From Paeniglutamicibacter kerguelensis (GTDB taxonomy: Bacteria; Actinomycetota; Actinomycetes; Actinomycetales; Micrococcaceae): a stretch of 64,000 bases of DNA. The notes under the pieces are model-generated. The model did no database searches. It saw only the letters and a program-made list of their open reading frames with translations, and was not told the DNA's origin. Shown here in pieces: positions 42,012 through 50,005 of the stretch. The position numbers and the translations under genes are program-made. Each line of letters begins with the position of its first letter. Within the stretch, counting starts at the first letter, position 1. The DNA is taken from positions 1,488,001 through 1,552,000 of the forward strand of contig NZ_JAGIOF010000001.1 of assembly GCF_017876535.1 (NCBI RefSeq). The letters are read 5' to 3'.

Positions 42012-42977
42012 CTAGGGCAGCGGCAGCCCGTAGAGGGCGCCGACCTGATGGCCACCGCCTAGGGCGGGCAGGTTGTTGAATGGTTCCAGTGAAGTCTTAT
42101 CCACGCCCAGTGCCAGCAGGGCCGGGACGGCCGCGGGCATCCGCGCGCGGTCGCCTCCGTCGGAGATCTTCAGGGCAACGGCGGCGCCGTCGGCCAGCGC
42201 GATTAGCTGGATTCCCTCGAATCCGTCCTTGGCCAGCAGTCCGGGGACTGCGCCCATGAGCTCGGTGACGTCGCGTCCGAGTCCGGCAACCATCTCGGGG
42301 TGGGTGCGCATTGCGCTGGCCACCTGGTGCTCCGCGGTCCCCACGGGCGCGGTGACCAGTTTTTGGAAGGCCCGGGCCATGCCCGTCAGCGAGAGCGCGA
42401 AGACCTCGGTGCCGCAGCCGTCGGTGCTGATCAGGGTGGTGGGTTCGCCGGTGAGTTCGCCGATCACCTCGCGGATGAGCGTGGGCAGTGGGTGTGCGTG
42501 CTGCAGATAGTTATCCAGCGGCCAGCCGTTGAGCACGCAGGCGGCGAGCATGGCCGCGTGCTTGCCCGAGCAGTTCTGGGCCAGCCGGGTGGGCCCGTTG
42601 CCGTCTTGGATCCAGGCGTGACGTTCGGCCACTCCGTAGGGCAGGTCTGTCGAGTTGCCCAAGGCCCCGGGTTCCAGCCCGGCGTCGGCGAGGATCTTTT
42701 CCGCCTGGTCTTGGTGCTCGGCGGAGCCGGAGTGGCTGGCCGCGGCCAGGGCCAGCTGTGCGGGGGGCAGCTCCAGTCCCGCACGCACAAGGGCCACGGC
42801 GATCAACGGCTTCAGGGCCGACCGCGGATATGTCGGCGATTCGGGCTCGCCTCGGGTGAGCACGGTTTCGCCGTTCGGGGCCAGTGCCACGAGGGAGCCG
42901 AAGTGGACGCTTTCGATGGTTTCGCCGCGCGTCTGTACGGCGAGCGGGGCATGGGCGGGGAAGTTGCTCGGGTTCAT
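42012..42977 (-). CDS. Asparaginase (Asparaginase_II family)
   Basis: 321 residues. It begins PLAVQTRGETIESVHFGSLV, with YPRSALKPLIAVALV near residue 50, AASHSGSAEHQDQAEKIL near 79, LAQNCSGKHAAML near 131, and ISTDGCGTEVFALSL near 182. This is the Rhizobium-type asparaginase family, unrelated to the E. coli type I and II enzymes; the SxxK pair in RSALKP and the Cys in NCSGKH are highly conserved in the family. It makes aspartate and ammonia, feeding AspA. Its ATG overlaps the stop of the regulator gene (ATGA). Confidence 0.9.
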   Translation of the reverse strand: MNPSNFPAHAPLAVQTRGETIESVHFGSLVALAPNGETVLTRGEPESPTYPRSALKPLIAVALVRAGLELPPAQLALAAASHSGSAEHQDQAEKILADAGLEPGALGNSTDLPYGVAERHAWIQDGNGPTRLAQNCSGKHAAMLAACVLNGWPLDNYLQHAHPLPTLIREVIGELTGEPTTLISTDGCGTEVFALSLTGMARAFQKLVTAPVGTAEHQVASAMRTHPEMVAGLGRDVTELMGAVPGLLAKDGFEGIQLIALADGAAVALKISDGGDRARMPAAVPALLALGVDKTSLEPFNNLPALGGGHQVGALYGLPLP

Positions 42978-43681
42978 GCTTTTTTGGCTCCAAGGATCAA
43001 TGTCAGTGCCTCGTCCACTGCCGTCAGGTGCGCGGCCATGGCCCGTCCGGCCGCGTCGCTGTTGCCGGTCTCGATGGCTGCGAGGATTTCACGGTGTTCG
43101 GCGTGGGAGGGGTGCTGGCGGCCGGTGATGAGGTTGATGGTCTCGGATTGGTTGACCATGGCCTCGCGGATGTCGTTGACGACCCGCTCGAAGACCCCGT
43201 TGCCGCTGGCGCGGGCAATGGCGGCGTGGAAACTGGCATCCAGCGCGACCCAGATTTCGGGATCGTCCTCGTCCTCCATGGCCTCGAGGATTCCGTGCAT
43301 TTCCTCAAGCTGTTCCGCGGTGGCGCGGGCCGCGGCCAGTTCGGCCCCGGGAACCTCGATGTGCGGGCGTGCCTCCATGAGACTGCGGGCAGAGAAGAGG
43401 CCGAGCTTCAGGTCGCCGCCGGCGCGGCTGGCTATGACAAAGGTTCCCTTGCCGGTCTTGGTTTCGGTAAGGCCAAGGGCTGCCGCGGAGCGCAACGCCT
43501 CGCGAATCACGGAGCGGCTCACCGAATACCGAGCGGCAAGTGCCGCCTCGGCGCCGAGTTTGCTGCCGACCGGCAACTCACCGGATTCGATGGAGTGGCG
43601 GATGGCGTTGAAGACGGCTTCGGCGGCACTCGTCCTCACGATCGAATGCGGTCCTACTGTCCGGCTGTCTGACAGGTTCAT
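42974..43681 (-). CDS. GntR-family regulator with FCD domain
   Basis: 235 residues from ATG 43681. The winged HTH reads GSKLGAEAALAARYSVSRSV followed by IREALRSAAALGL, with TGKGTFV as wing. The C-terminal FCD domain has FSARSLMEARPHIEVPGAEL, DASFHAAIARASGN (metal-binding Asp and His) and QHPSHAEHREILAAIETG (two His). FCD domains often bind metal and a carboxylate ligand, which suits aspartate or asparagine. It is first in the operon, and the operator-like palindrome lies directly ahead of it. Confidence 0.9.
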   Translation of the reverse strand: MNLSDSRTVGPHSIVRTSAAEAVFNAIRHSIESGELPVGSKLGAEAALAARYSVSRSVIREALRSAAALGLTETKTGKGTFVIASRAGGDLKLGLFSARSLMEARPHIEVPGAELAAARATAEQLEEMHGILEAMEDEDDPEIWVALDASFHAAIARASGNGVFERVVNDIREAMVNQSETINLITGRQHPSHAEHREILAAIETGNSDAAGRAMAAHLTAVDEALTLILGAKKA

Positions 43682-43685
43682 GGTT

Positions 43686-43718
43686 GTGACTATGTCACGC
43701 CTCACAAAACGCTGTCAA
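43686..43718 (-). promoter_or_regulatory. Promoter and operator of the asparagine operon
   Basis: On the minus strand TTGACA (43718-43713) is followed 17-18 bp on by ACATAG/CATAGT. The palindrome GTGAC-TAT-GTCAC (43686-43698) covers this -10 region. The predicted transcript start falls within one or two bases of ATG 43681 and no Shine-Dalgarno sequence exists, so the mRNA is probably leaderless. Confidence 0.65.
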
Positions 43719-44118
43719 TACGCCTGTGTTGCCCCTTCCCGGACCCGAGTGGTGCCGACGCAGCTGCACCGGGACTGTCTCGCGCAATGGGACAGGTCAG
43801 CGCTACATCGGTGAAGAGTCGCGGCGGAGAAAAGTCCGTCACGGCGCGGCGAGACTGGAAAAATGGCGTCGTGCGCCAGATCGGGGCAGGAGGGAGGCCT
43901 GCTGGCATTCCGGAAGCATGGAGTCCGTACGTGCCTGCGTGCCAGTTGCCTCGTTCAGCACCGGAACCGTCAAGTCCTCTTCGTGTTCCTGGGCGTGGGT
44001 CCTATGGCTGAAGCTGCTCACGGAGGGGCATTTCACGGAAGCCACGGCGCGTCCTTGCGGTCGCGCCGTGGCTACTCATTTGAACTCCCGTGAAGATTCG
44101 GGATCGATACCGCCGCAG
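43719..44118. other. Gap with one strong terminator
   Basis: No gene is supported; short frames on both strands lack family features. The stem-loop at 44040-44073 is the only clear element. Confidence 0.4.
44040..44073. terminator. Strong stem-loop terminator
   Basis: A perfect 12 bp stem AGCCACGGCGCG with a 10-base loop, then ACTCATTT on the plus side. It could terminate the minus-strand SRPBCC pseudogene transcript, whose stop is 46 bases away. Confidence 0.7.
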
Positions 44119-44566
44119 TTATGTTTGTCGCCGCTGCGACTCAAGGACCGACGTTGGGTTTGCCAAGTCCTTGCGCATGGCTGGGCGCATCATAGGGCCC
44201 ATGAATGCCCCGGCAACAACGGATAATCCGCGGGGTTCGCCGTTGTTGCACAGAGTCGTGAATGTCCCATCGCGGGCGTCGGACCACGTGTAGGTTGTCT
44301 GCATCGGGAACGGTCCTTGGTTTGTCCGCGTCGCGAGCCTTGCCTTCGGCACGATTTCGACGACCTCATACCTGTAGTCCAACGTCCGGCCCAGGAAAGC
44401 GGGCGCTGAACGCCACCCGGGAACCCACGACAGCAGCGGTGCGATCAGCCACGTGGCGGAGGCGATGTTTCCGTACCACTGCGAGGCATTGCCCGGGTTT
44501 ACCGTATAGTCCGCGATGTCCCGCGCGCGGGACGCGTATGTGGATTTCAGTCTGGACGTCGACCAC
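44119..44566 (-). pseudogene. SRPBCC (polyketide cyclase-like) gene with several frameshifts
   Basis: Read on the minus strand: VDVQTEIHIRVPR in one frame, ADIADYTVNPGNASQWYGNI and ASATW in another, RTAAVVGSRVAFSARF back in the first, and LGRTLDYRYEVVEIVPKARL through MRKDLANPTSVLES in the second. Joined in this order they give a complete SRPBCC protein of about 148 residues. Each junction needs a one-base insertion or deletion (near 44526, 44455 and 44390). Three small lesions in an otherwise good sequence suggest recent loss, or sequencing error. It lies 23 bp from an SRPBCC-MDMPI gene on the same strand. Confidence 0.75.
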
Positions 44567-44589
44567 GCTGGTTCCCTTCGGACGCAGGC

Positions 44590-45567
44590 TCAGGCCTTGG
44601 TGACTTGCCTGCCGGTAAATGCAACGAGCCTGTCCAGGCTCTCGGCGGATTCCTCGACGAGGGTTTCCTCGGCGAAGGTCCGTCCGCGCATGCCCGGGGC
44701 GATGGTGTTCCGGGCCAGTCCCAAGACGTATTCGGAAAGTTCCGGCGAAACTTCAAGAACCCGTCCCGTCGCGGACGCGAAGTCCCAGGCATGGACCAGG
44801 AACTCAATGTTCAGGATGTTGGCCACGGTGCCAGCCGGCAATTCGGCGAATCCCATGTCGATGGTGCCATCCAGTCCGCGGGCGTTGAAGGCATCCAACG
44901 TTGCGGCTGCGGCATCGGCCACGCGGACTTCGGGTGATGCGCTGGCATCGTCGTCGATGTCGACGCCCAGGGCCTTGCCGATGCTGACTACGGATCCAAC
45001 AAGATGCTCGACGAGAGCGGCCACGGTGAAATCCTCACAGGGCGTCTGCAGGCCCATGTCCGACGATTCCAAGGCGGCCAGGGTGCGCTGGGCAACGGCC
45101 AGTGTGGCTTCGGCGCTGATCAGTTCGTTGATCGGATCCGGGGCGGCAGCCCAGTCGTCGGCCCCGGCATCACCCTTGGTGGCCAGGGCTTCGAGGCGGC
45201 CCAGGTAGTGATTCCAGCCCTCGGTGTGGGCAGCGACTTGCTCGCCGGGGAGGCCCTCGTGGACTAGCCGGACAGTAGTGCCGCCTTCCACCGGTTCAAG
45301 GGTAATGGCGACGGTGGAAGGGTTGGCTTCCGCGGCCTCCGGCCCCTCCCAGCCCCACGTGAAAACGACGCGCTTGCCCGGCTCGATTTCCTTAAAGTTG
45401 CCAACCGCCGAATGCCCTGGCGCGATGGTCCACCGGTAGCTTCCGCCAACCCTCAGGTCCACGCGGGCGGCCACGGTTTGCCAGCGGCGGAGACGTTCGG
45501 GTTCGGTGATGAGTGCAAACGCGGTGTCCGGATCGACCGGAATGAAGACGGATATGTCAATGGTCAT
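44590..45567 (-). CDS. Fusion of AHSA1-type SRPBCC domain with TIGR03086/MDMPI domain
   Basis: 325 residues from ATG 45567 (AAGGAG ahead). Residues 1-140 are an AHSA1/START domain: ISVFIPVDPDTAFALITEPE, PGKRVVFTWGWEG and TTVRLVHEGLPGEQ. Residues 160-325 are a DinB-like mycothiol-dependent maleylpyruvate isomerase/TIGR03086 domain: TLAALESSDMGLQTPCEDFT, VAALVEHLVGSVVSIG, and FLVHAWDFASATGR, whose HxWD motif is a metal site. Both parts are normally separate proteins. It overlaps the ArsR gene stop by 11 bases, so they are coupled; ArsR-SRPBCC pairs are common. Confidence 0.85.
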   Translation of the reverse strand: MTIDISVFIPVDPDTAFALITEPERLRRWQTVAARVDLRVGGSYRWTIAPGHSAVGNFKEIEPGKRVVFTWGWEGPEAAEANPSTVAITLEPVEGGTTVRLVHEGLPGEQVAAHTEGWNHYLGRLEALATKGDAGADDWAAAPDPINELISAEATLAVAQRTLAALESSDMGLQTPCEDFTVAALVEHLVGSVVSIGKALGVDIDDDASASPEVRVADAAAATLDAFNARGLDGTIDMGFAELPAGTVANILNIEFLVHAWDFASATGRVLEVSPELSEYVLGLARNTIAPGMRGRTFAEETLVEESAESLDRLVAFTGRQVTKA

Positions 45568-45898
45568 CGGAATTCTCCTTGGGATGGGGTGGTGATTGGG
45601 ACGACTGGGCCGAGGCGGCGTCCGCCGCAAGCTGGTCCAGCTCGGTGTTCCAAAACGATTCCAGCGAGTCGCGAAGTCGGGCCATGCCATGCGGGTCCAA
45701 GCTGTAAAGCCGACGCCGGCCGTCCTTCCTGGCCTGGACCAATCCGACGTCAGCCAGCAGCCTTAGATGCTGGGAGATCGCGGATCGGCTGACAGGAAAG
45801 TTCTCCGCCAACTCGTTGACGCTCACTTCTCCGCGACCCAGCAGCTGCAACAAGCGTCGCCTGTTGGGTTCGGCTGCGGTTTCCAGGAGATCGAGCAT
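45557..45898 (-). CDS. ArsR-family regulator
   Basis: 113 residues. It starts MLDLLETAAEPNRRRLLQLL, then NELAENFPVSRSAISQHLRL with LADVGLVQARKDGRRRLYSL, the full winged HTH of ArsR. There are no clustered Cys, so it is the SRPBCC-associated, non-metal type. ATG 45898 coincides with the predicted transcript start. Its end overlaps the fusion gene by 11 bases. Confidence 0.9.
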   Translation of the reverse strand: MLDLLETAAEPNRRRLLQLLGRGEVSVNELAENFPVSRSAISQHLRLLADVGLVQARKDGRRRLYSLDPHGMARLRDSLESFWNTELDQLAADAASAQSSQSPPHPKENSDDH

Positions 45899-45904
45899 GA
45901 AAAT

Positions 45905-45933
45905 AGGTTAGCCACGACTAACGCATATTGCAA
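45905..45933 (-). promoter_or_regulatory. Promoter with ArsR operator; leaderless start
   Basis: On the minus strand TTGCAA (45933-45928), 17 bp spacer, TAACCT (45910-45905). The inverted repeat GTTAG-CCACGA-CTAAC (45907-45922) lies in the spacer and -10. The expected start is 45898, the A of the ArsR ATG; there is no Shine-Dalgarno sequence. Confidence 0.7.
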
Positions 45934-46310
45934 TAGGCGCCCGGACTTGCCAGCCTCAGTAAATGCGAAGGTGCAGCCTTCGTGCCCTTCGAAGTACTTC
46001 CAGCACGCCCACTTGCTCATCTCGTCTGCCGGAGTTGCAACCGCCCAGCGGGTATCCGGCGGCGTTGTTCGGGCAGTCGAACCATGAGAACCGTCTCAGC
46101 CGTGTCCGTTGCATGGCGCACTTCCGAACCGTCGGATTCCTGCCGGGGGAGTGTAGTGGTTGGACGTTCTCACAAGCGGAAAATCGGGTGGTCAACGCGA
46201 GACGCCTAGAGACAAGGGAATGACGGGCATATGCTTGAAACCGTAGCGGTCAGGTGAAGTCGGCGGGTGCACCGCCGGAGGCCTGCCGCAGACTGGCAGG
46301 AGTAGCAGTC
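45934..46310. other. Gap, possibly with decayed coding DNA
   Basis: The minus strand near 46020-45950 reads MSKWACWKYFEGHEGCTFAF, Cys- and aromatic-rich and protein-like, but it has no start signal and no family match. Nothing else is supported. AGGAG at 46299 belongs to the next gene. Confidence 0.3.
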
Positions 46311-46781
46311 ATGGACGACGAATCGGGCGTGCGGCAGCAGCTCTCGGAGCGCATCAAGGCCAGGCGAGCGAATATTTCGCGGTTCCTAAGTCGCACCCGG
46401 CCCCGGCGCAACCGCTTGGCCAATCTCAGCATCGTTGGCAGCGCCATCGCGGCGGTGATGACTGCCGGACCGGCGCTGGGCGGCCAGTCCTTCACCGCCA
46501 GCGTGCAAAGCCGCCTTGGCATCGAGGACAGCTCGACTGTTTGGCGGGTCTTGTGTCTTATCGCAATGCTGCTTTCGGTCGCGGCCGCCGTGGCCACGAA
46601 TCTGAGCAACTCCCGTGACTTGAACGGTCGGGTCACCGCAGCGGAAACCTGCAACGCTGAGCTCGAAGGTCTGGAAACGATGCTGGAGTTCGGGCAGTTG
46701 CCACTTCAAGATGCCGTCAAGCTCTACCAGCAGTATGTCGCCAAGGTGCCCTTCGTGGACGAGGTGACAGTGCCCGGGTAA
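46311..46781 (+). CDS. Two-TM protein resembling SLATT-type effectors
   Basis: 156 residues from ATG 46311 with AGGAG ahead. An N-terminal basic helix (RQQLSERIKARRANISRFLS) is followed by two hydrophobic segments, LSIVGSAIAAVMTAGPALGG and VWRVLCLIAMLLSVAAAVAT, and a long C-terminal helical part (CNAELEGLETMLEFGQLPLQ, DAVKLYQQYVAKVPFV). Two helices near the middle with flanking helices is the layout of SLATT domains, pore-like effectors of nucleotide-signalling defence systems. No nucleotidyltransferase gene is adjacent, so the call is tentative. Confidence 0.5.
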   Translation: MDDESGVRQQLSERIKARRANISRFLSRTRPRRNRLANLSIVGSAIAAVMTAGPALGGQSFTASVQSRLGIEDSSTVWRVLCLIAMLLSVAAAVATNLSNSRDLNGRVTAAETCNAELEGLETMLEFGQLPLQDAVKLYQQYVAKVPFVDEVTVPG

Positions 46782-46863
46782 GTGTGCCGGCAGAATGAGT
46801 TCTATGAGCCGTCGGGAGCCCCGTCATGTGTGTTTCAACCAACGGGTGCGACAACGTTGTGAC

Positions 46864-46900
46864 GGTCCCAGCATCCGGAACCGCTACTGATGCTGGGACC
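46864..46900 (+). terminator. Stem-loop terminator
   Basis: A 12 bp stem GGTCCCAGCATC with a 13-base loop, about 80 bases after the two-TM gene. No T-run. Confidence 0.6.
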
Positions 46901-47543
46901 AATACCCGCCTGTGTTCGCGCGTAAAACTGTGAAAACGTGTCATCCGTGGTTGCGGCATTGGTTGCCAGGTTCGTATTTGGTCGCTAAGAAACCACTGGA
47001 ACCCGTAAGTTCAGGCTTCCCCGTCCCGCACCTGGATCTCTTGGGGGAGGACCGTGAAATCTTTGAGGTGAGATATCCGGTTGCCCGTGTGGCACTACTC
47101 GGTGGGGTATCTTAGTTGGCGCTGCCAGCCCGGCTTCGGGTCTAAACGGTTTTCTCCTGCACCTTGGCCCGGTTCAACCATGCGGAATGATGCAAATATC
47201 AGCGGTCTTCTCGCTACCGAATTCGTAAACATTAGTGCGCCCCTGCGCCATTTGGTGTCCTAAGACTCGCGTGCGCCAATGGGGCTGACCTGTAGAATCC
47301 TCGATTAATCGGGAAGGTTTCCTGAGCCAGAAATGATACGGGGCAACGGAGTATCGCTCGGGACCACAGCACCGTCTGCCGAGGAAGCACAATTTTTGAC
47401 GGGCTGAGATCCTCGAAGATTGGATTTTCAGCTGGTGCCCAGCGTGTTCCTGCTGACGACTTCCGAGAGCAGAGGGTGTCGAAAAGAATTCACATTTACA
47501 CGCATGATTAGAATCGAGGAGAATCTCAACGAAGGAATAATGC
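46901..47543. other. Gene-free gap
   Basis: About 640 bp with no supported gene on either strand. The 3' part is less GC-rich and should hold the promoter of the secreted nuclease-like gene; GAAGGA at 47531 is its ribosome site. Confidence 0.4.
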
Positions 47544-49076
47544 ATGCTAAAGCCCACCAAGGCGGCCACCGTAATCCTGGCCGCAGCCCTGGCCATCGGT
47601 GCCGTGTCCGTTCCAGCCACGGCCGCTGAAATCTCTACGGCCGTGCAGGTCAAAACCCTAAGCACGGCAAGCATTTCGAAAGTGACTTCCGGTTCCATCG
47701 ACCTGTCCTGGCCCACAGTCAGTGGGGCTTGGAGCTACGAGGTCAGGTACTCTGATCGAACTGATTTTCAAAACGCCCGGGTGGAGGAAAAGTTCAACAG
47801 CCGGACGATTCGCGGTTTGGACAATGCAACCACCTATTACTTCCAATACCGGACCCTGACACGCGGGCCAGGCGCCAAGTCGGGCACTTATTCCTACAAG
47901 CGGTCTGCATGGTCCGAAACCACCAGTGCAACCACCAAGGCCCTGTTCCCGGGTAACTTCACAAGTGTGAAGGCAAGCGGGGGGACCGACAGCCTCAAGG
48001 TGCGATGGAACAAAACGTCCAACACGACCCACTACACGGTGACCGTGGCGGACGACGTCAACCTTACGAAGAACAAGCGGGTCTTCAGGAACATCAAGGG
48101 CACCAGCTACACCGTCAAGAACCTGTCCAACGGCTCCCGCTCGGGAATGCCCACTTTTGTCCAGGTTCAAGCCCACAACAAGGGTTTCGAGACGCGCACC
48201 GCCCGTCGATTCACCGCCTACGCGGCAGCCCCCAAGCTGTCCAGCGGCGAAACTGTCAAGGTCGCATCACAGAACCTGATGTGCGGAACCTGCATCGTTC
48301 CCGGAGCAAAGCGCGCGCACTGGAACACCCGGGTCAAGATTCATCTGGCCACCATCAAGGCCGAAAACCCAGATGTCATCCTGATCCAGGAGGGCCTCAA
48401 CCAAAACCTCCCCGGATCCAAGACCAAAACCATGGAGGGTCTGGACAAAAAGTTGAAGGGTCAGGGGTACGCATTGGACCGCAAGCCCGAAAAGGCCGGC
48501 TCGAATCAGTACTCCAACCGTGTCGCCTACAAGAAAACCAAGTTCAAGGCCGTGAAGAAGGGTACCTTCAAGATCCCGAACGCCAAGGGCGAAGAACGGC
48601 GCGGAGCGGCCTGGGTGCTGCTCGAATCCAAGAAAACCGGAAAGCGGTTCTACGCGGTTTCGGTGCATGTCTCCCCGAAGCTGCCACAGACCGGCAAGGT
48701 CTCCATGGAGTCGAGCGCCAAGCTGATCAACGAAAAGCTGGCTTCGATTAACAAGAAGAAGTTGCCGATCGTGACCGGCGGCGACTTCAACTCGAGCTAC
48801 TACGACGGGCCCAACAGCCCGCAGACCACCTTGGTTAAGGCCGGCTGGACCGACGCGGCCTCGAGTGCCAAGCGCACCAACTACATGCGTGCCACCACCA
48901 GCCAGGGAACTGGCTCCATGATGGCATCGACCTATGGCCGCATCGATTACATCATGACGAAATACATCAAGGGCACCGTCTCCTACAAAAACGTTGTGAC
49001 CACCAAGAAAAACAAGATCGTTTCCTTGCACGGTTCAGACCACCACATGGTCGTGGCCAAGATCAGGATCAAATAG
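47544..49076 (+). CDS. Secreted FN3 protein with endonuclease/exonuclease/phosphatase domain
   Basis: 510 residues. Signal peptide: KAATVILAAALAIGAVSVPA, cleaved near ATAAE. Two fibronectin type III domains follow, about residues 45-130 (IDLSWPTVSGAWSYEVRYSD, TTYYFQYRT) and 133-225 (LKVRWNKTSNTTHYTVTVAD). From about residue 240 comes an EEP domain: VKVASQNLMCGTC, PDVILIQEGL (metal Glu), FYAVSVHVSP, VTGGDFNSSY (GDFN), YGRIDYIM and GSDHHMVVAK (catalytic SDHH). All catalytic elements are present. The protein is very Lys-rich. It may be an extracellular nuclease or a phosphodiesterase/sphingomyelinase-type enzyme. A strong terminator follows. Confidence 0.85.
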   Translation: MLKPTKAATVILAAALAIGAVSVPATAAEISTAVQVKTLSTASISKVTSGSIDLSWPTVSGAWSYEVRYSDRTDFQNARVEEKFNSRTIRGLDNATTYYFQYRTLTRGPGAKSGTYSYKRSAWSETTSATTKALFPGNFTSVKASGGTDSLKVRWNKTSNTTHYTVTVADDVNLTKNKRVFRNIKGTSYTVKNLSNGSRSGMPTFVQVQAHNKGFETRTARRFTAYAAAPKLSSGETVKVASQNLMCGTCIVPGAKRAHWNTRVKIHLATIKAENPDVILIQEGLNQNLPGSKTKTMEGLDKKLKGQGYALDRKPEKAGSNQYSNRVAYKKTKFKAVKKGTFKIPNAKGEERRGAAWVLLESKKTGKRFYAVSVHVSPKLPQTGKVSMESSAKLINEKLASINKKKLPIVTGGDFNSSYYDGPNSPQTTLVKAGWTDAASSAKRTNYMRATTSQGTGSMMASTYGRIDYIMTKYIKGTVSYKNVVTTKKNKIVSLHGSDHHMVVAKIRIK

Positions 49077-49094
49077 CATACGACCTTCAGGCCG

Positions 49095-49127
49095 GGCCTG
49101 TTCTTCCATTACGTGGAAGAACAGGCC
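49095..49127 (+). terminator. Terminator of the FN3-EEP gene
   Basis: A perfect 14 bp stem GGCCTGTTCTTCCA with a 5-base loop, 19 bases after the stop. Confidence 0.85.
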
Positions 49128-49481
49128 GGGTTGCGTACGGGCCGGAATTCAAGTCCGACTGCGCCGGGTGGTCCTGTGATCTGTGGAGGCTCGTTGAACG
49201 CTTCTGCTGCCGCTTGGGACTAGTCGAAGCCGACGAATCACGTATTTTTTTACTTGCATTGTTTCCAGAACCTGAATTGGTGGCATCCCGAAACGGAACA
49301 GGCCCGAAAACGCATCCTCGGGTGCGGGTTCCTGGAATTCTTGGCCGAGTCCGGGCCGAGAGGCTTCTAGTTGAGCCGAAGGGTATCCCAGGTTCGGGCC
49401 CCGACGATCTTCTTGTGGTTTCCGGTACCGTCATGGCCGGCTTTTGCTCAGGTACCGGTGCCCGCCCTCGAAGGGGAATTC
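49128..49481. other. Gene-free gap
   Basis: A plus-strand frame at about 49214-49450 (LVEADESRIFLLALFPEPEL) has no ribosome site or family match and is not accepted as a gene. Nothing else is visible. Confidence 0.3.
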
Positions 49482-49763
49482 CTATGCCACAACGTCACCG
49501 TTGGCCTTGGCAACGACTCGTTGGCTGGCAAGCACCACGTAGGCGACGGTCAACAAAACCAACCCGGTGAATGCCAGCGCACAGTACAAGGCGAGCTGAA
49601 ACGGCCCGCCACCAAAATCACTGAATGGTGCGGGGCCGGTGGTGAGCCATGCGTATCTTTCGGGCGTGCCATTTATGAATCCATAGAGGAAAAACGGGCT
49701 AATCAACAGCAACAGCCCCCAGCCTGCCAATAGTCCAGACACAAAACCCCTGAGAGTCAGCAT
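49482..49763 (-). CDS. Two-pass membrane protein, 93 aa
   Basis: Starts at ATG 49763 with GAGGGGG ahead. Helices: LRGFVSGLLAGWGLLLLISP (residues 4-23) and LALYCALAFTGLVLLTVAYV (57-76). The loop contains GTPERYAWLTTGPAPFSDFG. I do not recognise a family. It is a single gene between the nuclease-like gene and pspA. Confidence 0.55.
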   Translation of the reverse strand: MLTLRGFVSGLLAGWGLLLLISPFFLYGFINGTPERYAWLTTGPAPFSDFGGGPFQLALYCALAFTGLVLLTVAYVVLASQRVVAKANGDVVA

Positions 49764-49933
49764 TCAAAGTCCCCCTCATGTTGACGCCGCATCCAGCGGC
49801 TTGTGGCAACAATCTTGATTTCGCTTCGATATGGAGAACTGTAGCTGAAAGTCCCGCCGAGGCAAGCCGGAAATCGATGTGGTTTGCTCTGGGTCAGTCA
49901 ATCCTGGAATTTTCGCGCAGTCGGCACAGACAA

Positions 49934-49980
49934 ATACCCCGTGCCCAAGCGACCTGAAAGGTCGCTTGGGCACGGGGTAT
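49934..49980 (-). terminator. Terminator of pspA
   Basis: A perfect 21 bp stem starting ATACCCCGTGCCCAAGCGAC with loop TGAAA; on the minus strand it is followed by TTGTCTG. It lies 26 bases after the pspA stop. Confidence 0.9.
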
Positions 49981-50005
49981 TCGGCCGTTGGGGCAAGCGG
50001 CGTTG

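Noticed and set aside
40398..43814. Long plus-strand open frames (554 and 504 codons) opposite aspA, asparaginase and the FCD regulator
   Set aside because: They mirror conserved genes on the other strand and contain no family motif; a result of high GC.
49214..49570. Plus-strand frame beginning LVEADESRIF as a gene
   Set aside because: No ribosome site or known domain; the 3' part runs antisense to the small membrane protein gene.
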